From assembly GCA_963931865.1 (NCBI GenBank), contig OZ007505.1:17248294-17312293 (forward strand): a DNA stretch of 64,000 nt. The letters are read 5' to 3'. The notes below the pieces were generated by a model. That model was not told the DNA's origin and ran no database searches. It saw only the letters and a list, made by a program, of their open reading frames with translations. Positions 11,680 through 23,053 of this stretch are shown here, in pieces. This DNA comes from Axinella damicornis. Taxonomy: Eukaryota > Porifera > Demospongiae > Axinellida > Axinellidae. How positions within the stretch are numbered: the first letter of the stretch is position 1; each line of letters starts with the position of its first letter. A program made the position numbers and the translations under genes.

Positions 11680-11716
11680 TAGTCTCGCAAGCCAAAGAGG
11701 CTGGCTTGCGAGACTA
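11680..11716. mobile_element. 37-bp TAG...CTA palindromic insert, 9-bp TSD
   Basis: Arms of 15 bp (TAGTCTCGCAAGCCA and its exact complement) surround 7 bp. CATGAGCGC flanks both sides (11671-11679 and 11717-11725), as a target duplication would. It sits inside the first unit of array 1. Ends and TSD length match the inserts at 30149, 58716 and 18980. Confidence 0.8.
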
Positions 11717-12415
11717 CATGAGCGCTCGCGTCGATCGATTGAGCTGAGTCAGCAATGGCGGCCCAAGGAGATCGAGAAGAGAAGAAACTTGTTATACAGC
11801 GCTCACAACCTCGCCAGCACGGTGAGTTTTGGCGTCAGTGAACGGCAGAAACTTCGCGTGCCTTTCCTAAGAACGGTACTGCCACCGGAAGTCGGAGAGA
11901 GCGCTCGAGCAATGGCGTCCACGGCGAGACAAAAGCGCTCATATCTCCACCACCAAGGTGAGTTTCAGCTCCAAAATTGTACGGTTGGGACAGTGCATGA
12001 TAGCAATCGTGAAGGTGTAGTCAGAATCTTCTAGGCCATTCCTATCACTCGAACGAGTTATTTATATTACATTATATTATATCGAGGGGCAACCACACTC
12101 CTGGTAGCCGTTGCAACGCCGCGGTTGCCTCGCCGTAGCGAAGCTAATTATTGCAATTCGTTCCAATCAACGCACATGCCACGTGGCTCAGTCGATCGCG
12201 AGCAATGGCGACCAAAAGGAAGACAAGACAGCACTCACAACTTAGCCAGCGTGGTGAGTTTTGGCATGTAAGCGTCAGTGAACGACAGCGATCACGGCTG
12301 TGTGGTCAGAATCTTCGTGTGCCTTTCCTAAGAACGGTACTGCCACCGGAAGTCGGAGAGAGGGCTCGAGCAATGGCGGCCACGGCGAGACAAAAGCGCT
12401 TGTATCTCCACCACC

Positions 12416-13002
12416 TAGCCTCGTTCCCAGGCGCTCTTGGTAATTGGGGAGAAGAGCGCCTGGTATCCACTGTTCGTGCATGCGCGGCTCCCCAGGTTTT
12501 TGTGGGGAACTTGGAAACTACTGTTATACTAGTCCGTGTTGCACGACCGTACATTACTGAAACACGGGAGTCTTTTACATCTACAAGACGCAGCTCTGTT
12601 CAACCAAGCCGTGCCGTACGCCCTCAGTAAGGTCGGAAAGCCAGGAATGGTGCTGAGGACGAACAACTGACAGCGATACAGCACGTACATATTGAAGGTT
12701 CGTATGGTTAGCTACATACGGCCAGGTTGAATTTATCTAGCTATGGGGTCTTACTGTTTGTATCGTGCTTCGCGTCCACTTCGGAAAGGCAGAAGCGGCG
12801 TATTGACGTCCACAGCCTTCGAAACCATGGCCTCGCATGATGTTGGAGCCGTATATTTTACCGAATATTTGTCCGTGTTATTTCAGCTTACGTATCTCGA
12901 TGAATTATACGGAGAATGTAACGGAACTGCTCGCGCATGCGTGAACAGTGGATACCAGGCGCTCTTCTCCCCAATTACCAAGAGCGCCTGGGAACGAGGC
13001 TA
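12416..13002. mobile_element. 587-bp TIR element with TAGCCTCGTTCCCAGGC ends
   Basis: Near-identical inverted ends of roughly 65-70 bp begin TAGCCTCGTTCCCAGGCGCT and continue through GGTAATTGGGGAGAAG and CTGGTATCCACTGTTC. It interrupts a repeat unit. CTCCACCACC occurs immediately on both sides (12406-12415 and 13003-13012), an apparent 10-bp target duplication. No transposase is inside. Long TIRs with a 9-10-bp duplication fit a non-autonomous Mutator-like element (inference). Its outermost 17 bp are the same as those of the tiny palindromes at 30149 and 58716. Confidence 0.85.
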
Positions 13003-13224
13003 CTCCACCACCAAGGTGAGTTTCAGCACAAAAATTGTACGCTTGGGTCACTGAACGATAGCGATCACGATGTTGTAGGCAGATTCTTTGTAGGCCATTC
13101 GCAAGGTAGTGTAAGGTTAATTATTTACATTATTTACTTTACATTACGCGGCACAATTTTTCCTATACCAGGAGTGTAATATTACATTACGCGGCACAAT
13201 TTTCTCTATACCAGGAGTGTAATT

Positions 13225-13750
13225 ATATACCATACAAGTAGCTGAGCTCGCTTCGCTCGCTCAGCTACTTCCCCTTTGTTCGCCTACCGTGCGTAATCGG
13301 CGCCGGACAGCTCTCTGAAGAGCTGCTTCTTGCGTTCGCTTCAGCTGCTGCTCGCGGGCACGATTGCGGCATCCGCTTCCACTGCTGCTCCCCCTTTGCC
13401 TCCGCCTCCAGCTGCTGCTCCCCGATTGCGCCCGCTTCAGCTGCTGCTCGCCGCTTTCACGATCAGCGCAGCTGCTGCTCCCGATCGCGTCCGCTTCGAC
13501 TGCTGCTCCCCGATTGCGTCCGCTTCAACTGCTGCTCGCCCGATTGCGTCCGCTTCGACTGCTGCTCCCCGACTGCATACTGGATTCCAGCCCATGCCCC
13601 GGGCCCAATGTTCTCGAACATTCTTCACGGAGTTCGAGGTTCAGTAAATAAATTAAAGTACGAAGGTTGCACGTCACTATAGTCTAGTCCCGCCCCACGA
13701 ACATCCCACTTCCGTCACTCACAGACACACACACAGACACACAGACACGT
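13225..13750. repeat. Composite element with hairpin head and CTGCTGCTCCCCGATTGCG minisatellite (copy 1)
   Basis: Starts with a hairpin-forming head (AAGTAGCTGAGC...GCTCAGCTACTT), then GGCGCCGGACAGCTCTCT, then degenerate copies of a roughly 29-bp unit around GCTGCTCCCCGATTGCGTCC, then a tail with CATTCTTCACGGAGTTCGAG and TCCCGCCCCACGAACATCCC. A second copy with the same parts lies at 38540-39095. Open frames of Ala/Ser/Pro repeats here come from the minisatellite. Confidence 0.75.
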
Positions 13751-13765
13751 AAAATCTTAATGTAT

Positions 13766-13806
13766 TGATAGCGCCAAATTTTGTCCCTCTAAAATTTGGC
13801 GCTATA
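13766..13806. repeat. Small hairpin around GATAGCGCCAAATTTT
   Basis: ATAGCGCCAAATTTT is followed by AAAATTTGGCGCTAT after about 10 bases. It is a compact inverted repeat just after the composite element, possibly another miniature insertion. No target duplication was identified. Confidence 0.55.
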
Positions 13807-14702
13807 CAATATTTGTCAATGATTATTATTGTGTATTTGATGTATTCTGCTCAACTTTGTGTATATCTCTGTTTTATTCGAGGGGCAACCGCACTCCTGG
13901 TAGCCACAGTTAAACGGTAGCACAAGCTAATTGTGACAGTTCGTTCCAATTATCACACATCAGTGAGTACCATGATAGCTATAGCGCTATATAATGAAGA
14001 TTTAGAGTGCTCTCAAGTACACATTCATAAAGCAGCCGTGTTGCAACCCGTACCCCGGTTGCGACTTGCCGTCGCGCAATCGCAATATGTTCCAATTAAC
14101 GCACATGCCACGTGGCAACCACGCTCAGTCGATCGCGAGCAATGGCAACCAATACAGCACTCACAACTTAGACAGCACGGTGAGTTTCGGCATGTAAGCG
14201 TCAGTGAACGATCAGTGATCACGGCCGTGTGGTCAGAATCTTCGTGTGCCTTTCCTAAGAATGGTACTGCCACCGGAAGTCGAACAGAGCGCGAGTCGAG
14301 CAATGGCGACTAACGGCGAGACAAAAGCGCTCATATCTCCACCACCAAGGTGAGTTCCAGCACATAATCATCAGTTCGTTCGAACCCCTCCTCCCTACGG
14401 GCCTGTTTAGTCAGAACCGTTGTAGCTAGGGCATTCGTAAATAGCCACCGCACTACTAGTACTGGTGATTGGACCAGGTGCATCTCGCCGGCAGGGCAAG
14501 CTCACCGTTCAGAATGGTACTCTGGTATTACTCTCACCCCGAGTAGACTCTGATTGCATCCACCAGCTCGTACTTACAGCTCCAAGGTTGCCGGTCGGGC
14601 ATAGGCTGGATCGTCTCAATTTAATAGTGCACACGTGGCTGTCTCATTCCCAGCGGATCCGGAACGGAAAAAAAAAATCCACCCACACAAGGAGGCCAAA
14701 AT

Positions 14703-14727
14703 TTAGGGTTAGGATTAGGGTTAGGGT
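14703..14727 (+). repeat. Interstitial telomere-like repeats (copy 1)
   Basis: Four TTAGGG-type units (TTAGGGTTAGGATTAGGGTT...) inside the array. The block duplication at 16158-16182 carries the same run. TTAGGG is the usual metazoan telomere unit. Confidence 0.8.
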
Positions 14728-16157
14728 CATAACTCTACCACAAAGGTGAGTTTCAGCATAAATATTGTATGCTTGGGTCAGTCAAAAATTAGAATGATGA
14801 TGGTGTAGTCAGAATCTCTCCATGTCCTCCACTGAGCCCAGGAGGTTTTTATTTTTGGGGCATTACGAGGGGCAACCGCACTCCTGGTAGCCGTTGCAAC
14901 GCCGGCTGCGACTCGCCGTAGCGCTTATCGCAGTTAGTTCCAATTAACGCACAAGCTATTGCCACGTGGCAACCACGAACGCTAGCAATGGCGACCAAAG
15001 GGAAGACACGAAATATAACAGCACTTACAACCTTGCCAGCACGGTGAGTTTTGGTATGTAAGCGTCAGTAAACAACAGCGATTACGGCTGTGTGGTCAGA
15101 ATCTTCGTGGGCCCTTCATATGACTGTACTGGCCACCAACGTCGAAGAGAACGATCGAGCAATGGCGGCCGACGGCACGACAAAAGCGCTTGTATCTCCA
15201 CCACCAAGGTGAGTTTTTCAGCACAATTATTGTACGGTCGTGTCACTGCATGATAGCGATCACGACGGTGTAGTCAGAATCTCTGTAGACCTTTCCTGCG
15301 TGCTGTGAGGTTTGATTATTTAATTATTTAGATTAGTTCGAGGGGCAACCGCACTCCTGGTATAGCCACAGTTAAACGGTAGCACAAGCTAATTGTGACA
15401 GTTCGTTCCAATTATCACACATCAGTGAGTACCATGATAGCTATAGCGCTATATAATGAAGATTTAGAGTGCTCTCAAGTACACATTCATAAAGCAGCCG
15501 TGTTGCAACCCCGGTTGCGACTTGCCGTCGCGCAATCGCAATACGTTCCAATTAACGCACATGCCACGTGGCAACCACGCTCAGTCGATCGCGAGCAATG
15601 GCAACCAATACAGCACTCACAACTTAGACAGCACGGTGAGTTTCGGCATGTAAGCGTCAGTGAACGATCAGTGATCACGGCCGTGTGGTCAGAATCTTCG
15701 TGTGCCTTTCCTAAGAATGGTACTGCCACCGGAAGTCGAACAGAGCGCGAGTCGAGCAATGGCGACTAACGGCGAGACAAAAGCGCTCATATCTCCACCA
15801 CCAAGGTGAGTTCCAGCACATAATCATCAGTTCGTTCGAACCCCTCCTCCCTACGGGTCTGTTTAGTCAGAACCGTTGTAGCTAGGGCATTCGTAAATAG
15901 CCACCGCACTACTAGTACTGGTGATTGGACCAGGTGCATCTCGCCGGCAGGGCAAGCTCACCGTTCAGAATGGTACTCTGGTATTACTATCACCCCGAGT
16001 AGACTCTGATTGCATCCACCAGCTCGTACTTACAGCTCCAAGGTTGCCGGTCGGGCATAGGCTGGATCGTCTCAATTGAATAGTGCACACGTGGCTGTCT
16101 CATTCCCAGCGGATCCGGAACGAAAAAAAAAAATCCACCCACACAAGGAGGCCAAAA

Positions 16158-16182
16158 TTTAGGGTTAGGATTAGGGTTAGGG
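16158..16182 (+). repeat. Interstitial telomere-like repeats (copy 2)
   Basis: Same run as at 14703-14727, with the same ATTAGGG variant, carried along in the block duplication. Confidence 0.8.
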
Positions 16183-18178
16183 TCATAACTCCACCACAAA
16201 GGTGAGTTTCAGCATAAATATTGTATGCTTGGGTCAGTCAAAAATTAGAATGATGATGGTGTAGTCAGAATCTCTCCATGTCCTCCACTGAGCCCAGGAG
16301 GTTTTTATTTTTGGGGCATTTTATTCTCTATACCAGGAGTGTAACGAGGGGCAACCGCACTCCTGGTAGCCGTTGCAACGCCGGCTGCGACTCGCCGTAG
16401 CGAAAGCTAAGTATCGCAGTTAGTTCCAATTAACGCACATGCCACGTGGCAACCACGCTCTGTCGATCGCTTGCCATGGCGGCCAAAGGGAAGACACGAA
16501 GTTACTACAGCACTTACAACTTTGCCAGCACGGTGAGTTTTGGCATGTAAGCGTCGGTGAACGACAGCGATCACGGCCATGTGGTCAGAATCTTCGTGTG
16601 CCTTTGCTAAGAACGGTACTGCTACCGGAAGTCGGAGAGAGCGCTCTAGCAATGGCGGCCACGAGCGAGACAAAAGCGCTTGTATCTCCACCACCAAGGT
16701 GAGTTTCAGCACAATTATTATACGTTTGTCTAACTGCATGATAGCGATCACGACGGTGTAGTCAGAATCTCGGTAGACCTTTCCTGCGAGCTATGAGGTT
16801 TGATTATTTACATTATTTACATTAATTAATTAATTAATTACGCGGCACAATTTTTCCTATACTAGGAGTGTAACGATGGGCAACCGCACTCCTGGTAGCC
16901 GTTGCAACGCCGCGGTTGCCTCGCCGTAGCGAAGCTAAATTATTGCAATTCGTTCCAATTAACGCACATGCCACGTGGCTCAGTCGATCGCGAGCAATGG
17001 CGACCAAAAGGAAGACAAGACAGCACTCACAACTTAGCCAGCACGGTGAGTTTTGGCATGTAAGCGTCAGTTAACGACAGCGATCACGGCTGTGTGGTCA
17101 GAATCTTCGTGTGCCTTTCCTAAGAACGGTACTGCCACCGGAAGTCGGAGAGAGCGCTCGAGCAATGGCGGCCACGGCGAGACAAAAGCGCTCATATCTC
17201 CACCACCAAGGTGAGTTTCAGCTCCAAAATTGTACGGTTGGGACAGTGCATGATAGCGATCATGAAGGTGTAGTCAGAATCTTCGTAGGCCATTCCTATC
17301 ACTCGAACGAATTATTTATATTATATTATATTACATTACGCGGCACTTTATTTCCTATACGAGGAGTGTAATTACGCGGCACAATTTTTTCTATACCAGG
17401 AGTGTAAAGATTAGTTAGATTACGCGGCACAATTTTTCCCCTACCAGGAGTGTAATATATTCTCTATACCAGGAGTGTAATATATTACGAGGGGCAACCG
17501 CACTCCTGGTAGCCGTTGCAACGCCGCGGTTGCCTCGCCGTAGCGCGAAGCTAATTATTGCAATTCGTTCCAATTAACGCACATGCCTCGTGGCTCAGTC
17601 GATCGCGAGCAATGGCGACCAAAAGGAAGACAAGACAGCACTCACAACTTAGCCAGCACGGTGAGTTTTGGCATGTAAGCGTCAGTTAACGACAGCGATC
17701 ACGGCTGTGTGGTCAGAATCTTCGTGTGCCTTTCCTAAGAACGGTACTGCCACCGGAAGTCGGAGAGAGGGCTCGAGCAATGGCGTCCACGGCGAGACAA
17801 AAGCGTTCATATCTCCACCACCAAGGTGAGTTTCAGCACCAAAATTGTACGGTTGGGACAGTGCATGATAGCGATCACGACGGTGTAGTTAGAATCTTTG
17901 TGCGCCATTCCTGTCACTTGAACGAGTTATTTACATTACGCGGCACAATTTTTCCTATACCAGGAGTGTAACATTACGCAGCACTTTATTTCCTATACCA
18001 GGAGTGTAATAACATTAACATCAGTGAGTTGGCTGGTCTGAGACTGAGTTCGGCAATCAAGCTTGGTGGGCGTGGCTACGAATATTGACTATGTAACGGA
18101 CACGCATGCGCATTCAGCAATGCCCGTTAGTTTTGCAGTCATTGCAGATTGGGAACGAGACTGCGCGAAAGTTGCAGG

Positions 18179-20077
18179 ATGGCAGTGAACCCAAAGCAGG
18201 GCACCCTGGACAGTTTTGTGAAGAAAACTGAGGAGACTCGCAGTTCTCCAAGAACTCAGAGGGTTCAGTCTGGTCCCATTCGCCATGCTGCAGCCTCCAA
18301 GGTCGTGAAACATTCCCCCATCAGCAGAGGAGAAGGAAGCAGTGGTGAGTGTGTGCACACTGGATCACATACTGGGACCTACGAGCACACCACGTCCACC
18401 CAGCAGTCTGTAGATACAGCTACCTCCAGTAGCCATCCAAAATCATCTGCAACCGGTTCACTGAAACCTCAGACTACCACGTCACGGAATAAGCTACAAC
18501 TGTCTGAGGTGAAAGGTGACTTGTTCTCCTGCCCCGCCTCCGCCTCCCTGGTGCACTGTGTCAGTGAAGACATGCACATGGGCAAGGGGATAGCTACCCT
18601 CTTCAAGCAGAAGTTTGGAGGTGTAGGGGAACTCAAATCGCAGGGTCAGCCATTCTAGCTATAGCTATCACTCAGTTCACTGGAAATGGCGGGAATATGT
18701 AGTCTGTTGAGCTAGAACAATTTCTCACGCTCACCGGAAGTTGGGGGCGGGGTGAGCCCATACAGGATCTAATGAAGAAGAGAGCTAAAGGCGTTTGATT
18801 TTTACCTCCATACATGCCTTTCAGCCAAATGTTACTCTCCCAAGGGTAGGATAGGGGCAATTAACCAATGAAGCAACAGGTGGGATTTCAACCTGGAGCT
18901 TTTGGCCACAGTCAAATGCTTTAACCACTTGCCACGAAACTAACTAGGCCCCTGGGCCCCCTTACATATAAGCCTATCCTAGCTTCGTACCCAGGCCCCG
19001 TACGAGGCTAAGCCTATCCTTGCTGCTGCACTGTTCTTCACCTCCTGACTGTAAAGACTAGTACCTCAGCTGATGTGGTTGTCATTCATCCCATTGACAG
19101 ATGTAAGAACTGGCGGACTTGCTGTCCTCAAGAGAGAAGACAGGTTCATTTTTTATCTGGTGAGTACATATCTATCCTCATCTGACGACATCATAATGCT
19201 TACGTAACTGTTAGAGGTAATAGGGTGGGCATACTTTTGACTTATAAATGCCACCCTGTGCAAGAAGTTCTGTGAAACAGGTTGGACTAAGAAATGAAGG
19301 CTGGCGATTGCGGTACATTTACAATGAATTTCAATTCCATTGCATAATCAGTTGTATCCTAGTGCATGACATGAGCCTGTGCATGCACTAGCTGTGTTTT
19401 GCATGTTTATATCTTCGTGTGCGATCGCCTAGCACTAGCAGCACTCTATGGAATTCTCGGCAGCAGCATCGATTGGCTGATTGGCAAGTCCCAAAGATGG
19501 TCTGCGCACTCCACGTCATTCAAGCACTCCAGCTGTGTCTTGTTTGCCTACTGTTTGTCTATTTTCAAGACAAATGATCATGAAAATACACCTACCCCCC
19601 TTGAGCAGCCACTAAAGTCCATCACCCCAGTACAGTAATTGGGGTGAGTCTGCCCTGAAAATTGTATGCATGTGTATGCCAGTCTGTGACTCTGCCACAC
19701 AAACAAAGTTCCTGCAATGGCTTTAATGGTCACATGTATTTCAAGCTGCTTTCATGCTCATGCAGGCTTAGGCTTGCCCTATGATGCGATAAGTATTCAC
19801 CTGAGTAACAGACTGCATGATGCTGACATTGTAGACTACTTTATAATAGTTAATCCTCCAGGTGACCAAAGTTCGCTACTTCCACAAGCCTACCTACGAC
19901 ACCCTCCGCTCCTCTCTTCATGCCCTGAGAGACCACTGTGTGAGCAGTGAAGTGCGAAAGCTGTGTATGCCTCGCATCGGGTGTGGGCTGGACAAACTGA
20001 AGTGGGAAAGGGTAGTAGCAGTGATCCAAGAGGTCTTTGCTGATGTGGATATGGCCATCACTGTCTACTACCTCTAG
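18179..20077 (+). CDS. TARG1/OARD1-like macrodomain protein with PIP-box-like N-terminus
   Basis: Three exons join in frame: 18179-18644, 19101-19159 and 19862-20077, giving 246 residues. Residues about 111-246 form a compact macrodomain of the OARD1 (TARG1) type, an enzyme that removes ADP-ribose from acidic residues and deacylates O-acyl-ADP-ribose. Motifs are [35 protein letters not shown] and [13 protein letters not shown]. The two catalytic residues known for human TARG1 (Lys84, Asp125) correspond to Lys178 (YLVTK) and Asp219 (CGLD), and both are present. Residues 1-110 are a Ser/Thr-rich tail absent from human OARD1. It starts [16 protein letters not shown], where Q7-L10-F13 fits most of a PCNA-interacting (PIP) box; position 14 is Val, not Phe/Tyr. 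The first donor (GGTCAGCC) is weak. Start chosen at the first ATG of the open frame. Three broken paralogs lie nearby. Confidence 0.88.
18790..18960 (-). repeat. tRNA-derived SINE-like element in intron 1 (second copy)
   Basis: Minus strand shows GTGGCAAGTGGTTAAAGC and then CCAGGTTGAAATCCCACC, resembling tRNA box A and box B. It lies at the same intron position as the copies at 9700-9852 and 56400-56710. Confidence 0.45.
18980..19010. mobile_element. 31-bp TAG...CTA palindromic insert, 9-bp TSD
   Basis: Begins TAGCTTCGTACC and ends GTACGAGGCTA. AGCCTATCC occurs on both sides (18971-18979, 19011-19019). The paralogous intron at about 9855 reads straight through AGCCTATCC with no insert, which is an empty site. 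The copy at 56736-56766 was inherited by segmental duplication. Confidence 0.85.
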
Positions 20078-22095
20078 TCTTCAAGTATATCCAGAAACCG
20101 ATCCACAGTTGGAGTCAAGTTTGACTTTATATTATTGGCTACAAGAGTCACTAGCTTGACGTCAAAAAAAAAGCTTGTTAATGAAATATTGATGGTCATG
20201 CTCTCAAGCATTTTTTGATCTTGAACATTATAATATTTGCAAGCACGCATTATCTCTTTCATAATTATTTGACCTTACACATAATTTGTATCTCCTATCA
20301 GCTGCAATATCTTTTTCAAACTTCACTCATAATTTTGTATCTCTGCTAAATATATTTTATGTGTGATTAGAAACAATTTGGACCGAAATTGAGTCAGACG
20401 GCCATTGAGTGTAGATACTCTCTCGTGTCGTGAGGAGACAGGATGTGGCCAGACACCCCTTTTAACAAAACACCCAATTCTATGATTTATTGGAGAGGGA
20501 AAACTGACTGAGTTATAGTACTGACAGCTAGTTGTATGGCATTACTACAAAGAGAAACAACATCATTCACTTGCAATTGGAGAAAAAGAAAGACAGAGGA
20601 AAGAGCAACAACAAAAAAAAAAAAGATGTAAGGGTTAGAAAAAAGATTATAGGGTTAGAAAAAAAGCTGGAAGGAAAAAAGAAAGAAAATTCCAGCAGCC
20701 TCCATGAAGTGTAGAAGAAAGCTGGAAGGTGGGGGAAAGAAAGAAGCTGGAATAAAAAGTTAGAAGATAAAACAACCTAGCAACCTCCCATCCCTCCGTG
20801 AAAGGTGAGACACACCGAAGTTTGTTGCCCCATGAGGAGCGTTGGATGGGCGTGACTGGGATCACAGGAGGCCGACCTGCTTTACCACAGAACATCCTTT
20901 CAGCTTCGGTGAGCGAGGGAACCGGCGTACTTGCTGCTAGGCGGGGAAGTCAAGAATCGATATATGTACGGAGTGGCCCAAACCCCGACTCAATTATTGG
21001 GGAGGCAACGTTCAGACCCCAGTCTGCTTGACGAACGCGCCACCTCGACTTCCCGCCAAAACCATGTTCAAATTCAATATTTAAACCCAACCGCCCACTT
21101 CCGGTTCAAAGTCACGTATGCGGTCAAGAAAGCGGAGCGGGAAACGGAATGAGGCACTTCACTATATATACCAAACGAAGCTACAGTCAACACAAGCGGT
21201 TTGCATTTGTGAGCACACAGAGCTACATTCTGGCAACAGTAGTCTTGGATTTCAAAAGAGATAATTAATTACACTGCTCTGCCAATGGGATGAATGACAA
21301 CCACATCAGCCTGATCAGCCGAGGTGCAAGTCTAGCTGTCTTCAGGGGAGAGGCATGGTCTAGCGGCTAGACTAAGGTACTCCACACTGAAACCAATGGA
21401 TTTCACTTGATGTACCTTGTCCAAAAATGCCTGGACCCATCACTGTGAAGTGACCATTTTTGTTTTACCCCATGGAAGATTAGCTAGTTGATTGGTAAAA
21501 GTAGAGTGTGTCAATAGCCGCCTGCATTGATACCCCATATAAAATCAAAGCCCTTCAACACTCTATCAGCTTAAGGTGAAATGGAAGTCACGTGCACCAT
21601 AATGAGCTTTAGTCTGCAAACACAGTCACTTGATCATTGGGTTCTATATTATTATTAATTTTAGAGAAGCCTTAATGCTGACCAGGAATTCGAAATACAT
21701 TGTGCATAGCAACCAGTTGTTGTCAATGGCACTTCCACCTGATGTTAGGTTAATTGTGCAGCAAGAGAACGCTCTGTAGTTCTGTCTCTATCGACCTCTT
21801 GATGCTGTGTGTGCCCAGATGACAGAAGCTAGATGGACAGTCTTAGTGTGAGCTAGCTATACCGGCTCTAGATTAGATGCCATGTTTGTGTGAGAATTTG
21901 AAAGTTCGTTTGTATTAATGCTTCTGTGTATATACCGGTATTATGGACTTGAGGGAATGTATAGGTAATTTGTGATTGTCCAACTGCCTCAAGCTCTACA
22001 TCAACGTAATGGATATATACAGTAACTGCACTTGATTTGATCTGTAGTCATTCACATCTTATAGGGGTGAAGACTGACCGGCCACATGCAGAGCT
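20078..22095. other. Intergenic; no gene recognised
   Basis: 20078-20400 matches the flank after M1 (10375-10600). 20560-20790 is purine-rich (AAAGAAAG/GAAAAA runs), followed by a moderately GC-rich stretch to 21200 with short open frames lacking features. 21346-21385 (GGCATGGTCTAGCGGCTAGA) looks like a tRNA box A region, but no box B or acceptor stem follows. Confidence 0.5.
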
Positions 22096-22834
22096 ATGCC
22101 CAGTAAAGTGAAGCAGTGCCTGACCCTCCTGCTTGCCCTCACTCTGGGCATGCTGGCAATACTAGGTTACAGATTCCATCGACTCGATGACGACCAGTTA
22201 CAATTGACTGCCCCTGTGCAGAGCAGAGTTCATGCGAACGCAGGAAGAACTGTGCCTTTCAGTATACATAGAGGAATGTATGCCAGGCTGCAACTTGATG
22301 ACACCTCACTGGGGAGTGCGTATACCAATCCAGTCACTGGTATTCCAAGTGGAGGCATCCTAGGGATACGCAGAACCTCTCAGTTTTATCGTCACGTTCT
22401 TGAAACTAACAAGGCTATGTCGGTGCCTCTACTGTCGTGACTCAAAGTGGTCTGGTGGGGAGCCAGTCGGATAATGAAAGCATCAAGACTGTAGTGGGTG
22501 GTACGTGGTGTTAATGAGAACACCACCATGGAGAGCTCTAGTCACAATGGTGGAGGGGATTCTGAATACGCAAATCTCAATGCCTGTATTGAAGTTGGCT
22601 CGTGAAAGTTCAAGCCATGGATGGCGAACCTTCAAGCAAGCACTGGAAAATTATAGACACTTTCATCGCCAACAACTCTCAATATTTGTCACTCTTTCAC
22701 TTGGGCAGCCCTCAGGGATATCACTTGACCAATGAAAGCGTACGTACTCTGACGTGGGCCTGTGAAGCACCCATCAAGTGCTCCGGACTTGGTGATCAGT
22801 TTTTCCGCTCGTTTTCTCCTTGCCATGATGACTG
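22096..22834 (+). CDS. Unrecognised ORF with N-terminal membrane anchor, frame broken
   Basis: The ATG at 22096 opens 114 residues. They start MPSKVKQCLTLLLALTLGML and AILGYRF, a short basic N-terminus followed by one hydrophobic segment, as in type II membrane proteins. The frame stops at 22440. A different frame carries plausible continuation (GASTVVTQSGLVG near 22415). A third (22602-22835) reads MDGEPSSKHWKIIDTFIANN and LTWACEAPIKCSGLGDQFFR with conserved-looking Cys and aromatic residues. Either introns join these or the gene is damaged. I do not recognise the family; a Golgi enzyme would fit the anchor but nothing proves it. It lies directly upstream of the AHCYL pseudogene exons. Confidence 0.4.
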
Positions 22835-23053
22835 AGAGAATTTTCATCATATCCTTGGACAAGGAAAGCCAGAAGACAACACAGTATTTACTGCCAAATG
22901 GTACATATACACTATACACCTGTTGTATGATGCTCATAACCAATGTAAATGTACATGCAGGTTGGCACACAAACACAAGTGCATACATATACATGTCGAC
23001 ACACACCCACTCATATACACACTACCAACACACACAGTTCATACATCCTTCAG

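Larger units (their letters stand above)
11581..18012 (+). repeat. Repeat array 1: eight CGAGGGGCAACC units
   Basis: Units start at 11581, 12083, 13879, 14866, 15339, 16345, 16874 and 17488, each with CGAGGGGCAACCGCACTCCT or a close variant. Full units end in GCGGCACAATTTTTCCTA and TACCAGGAGTGTAA. The body is a dimer: each half has GAGCAATGGCG, about 50 bp of purine-rich sequence, GGTGAGTTT, and later GATAGCGATCACG with GTCAGAATCT. A block of about 990 bp is itself duplicated (13879-14865 and 15339-16344). Extra copies of the 35-bp tail are stacked at 13150-13225 and 17338-17475. Short open frames across these halves are not conserved: the second half is ATGGCGGCCACGGCG in some units and ATGGCGGCCAACGGCG in others, which changes frame. 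I call it non-coding. Confidence 0.93.

Noticed and set aside
11663..18000. Many short proteins with motifs such as MATKRKTRQ and TARQKRSYLHHQ
   Set aside because: They recur in every repeat unit, but single-base differences change the frame between units, so selection for a protein is not evident.
18645..18860. Macrodomain ORF ending in GQPF as a truncated protein
   Set aside because: A donor at 18645 and two downstream exons restore a complete macrodomain in phase, so the apparent stop is intronic.
20532..20714. Lys-rich 60-residue ORF
   Set aside because: It sits in purine-rich low-complexity DNA with no conserved features.
21346..21400. tRNA gene
   Set aside because: A box-A-like GGTCTAGCGGCTAGA is present, but there is no box B, T-arm or acceptor stem.
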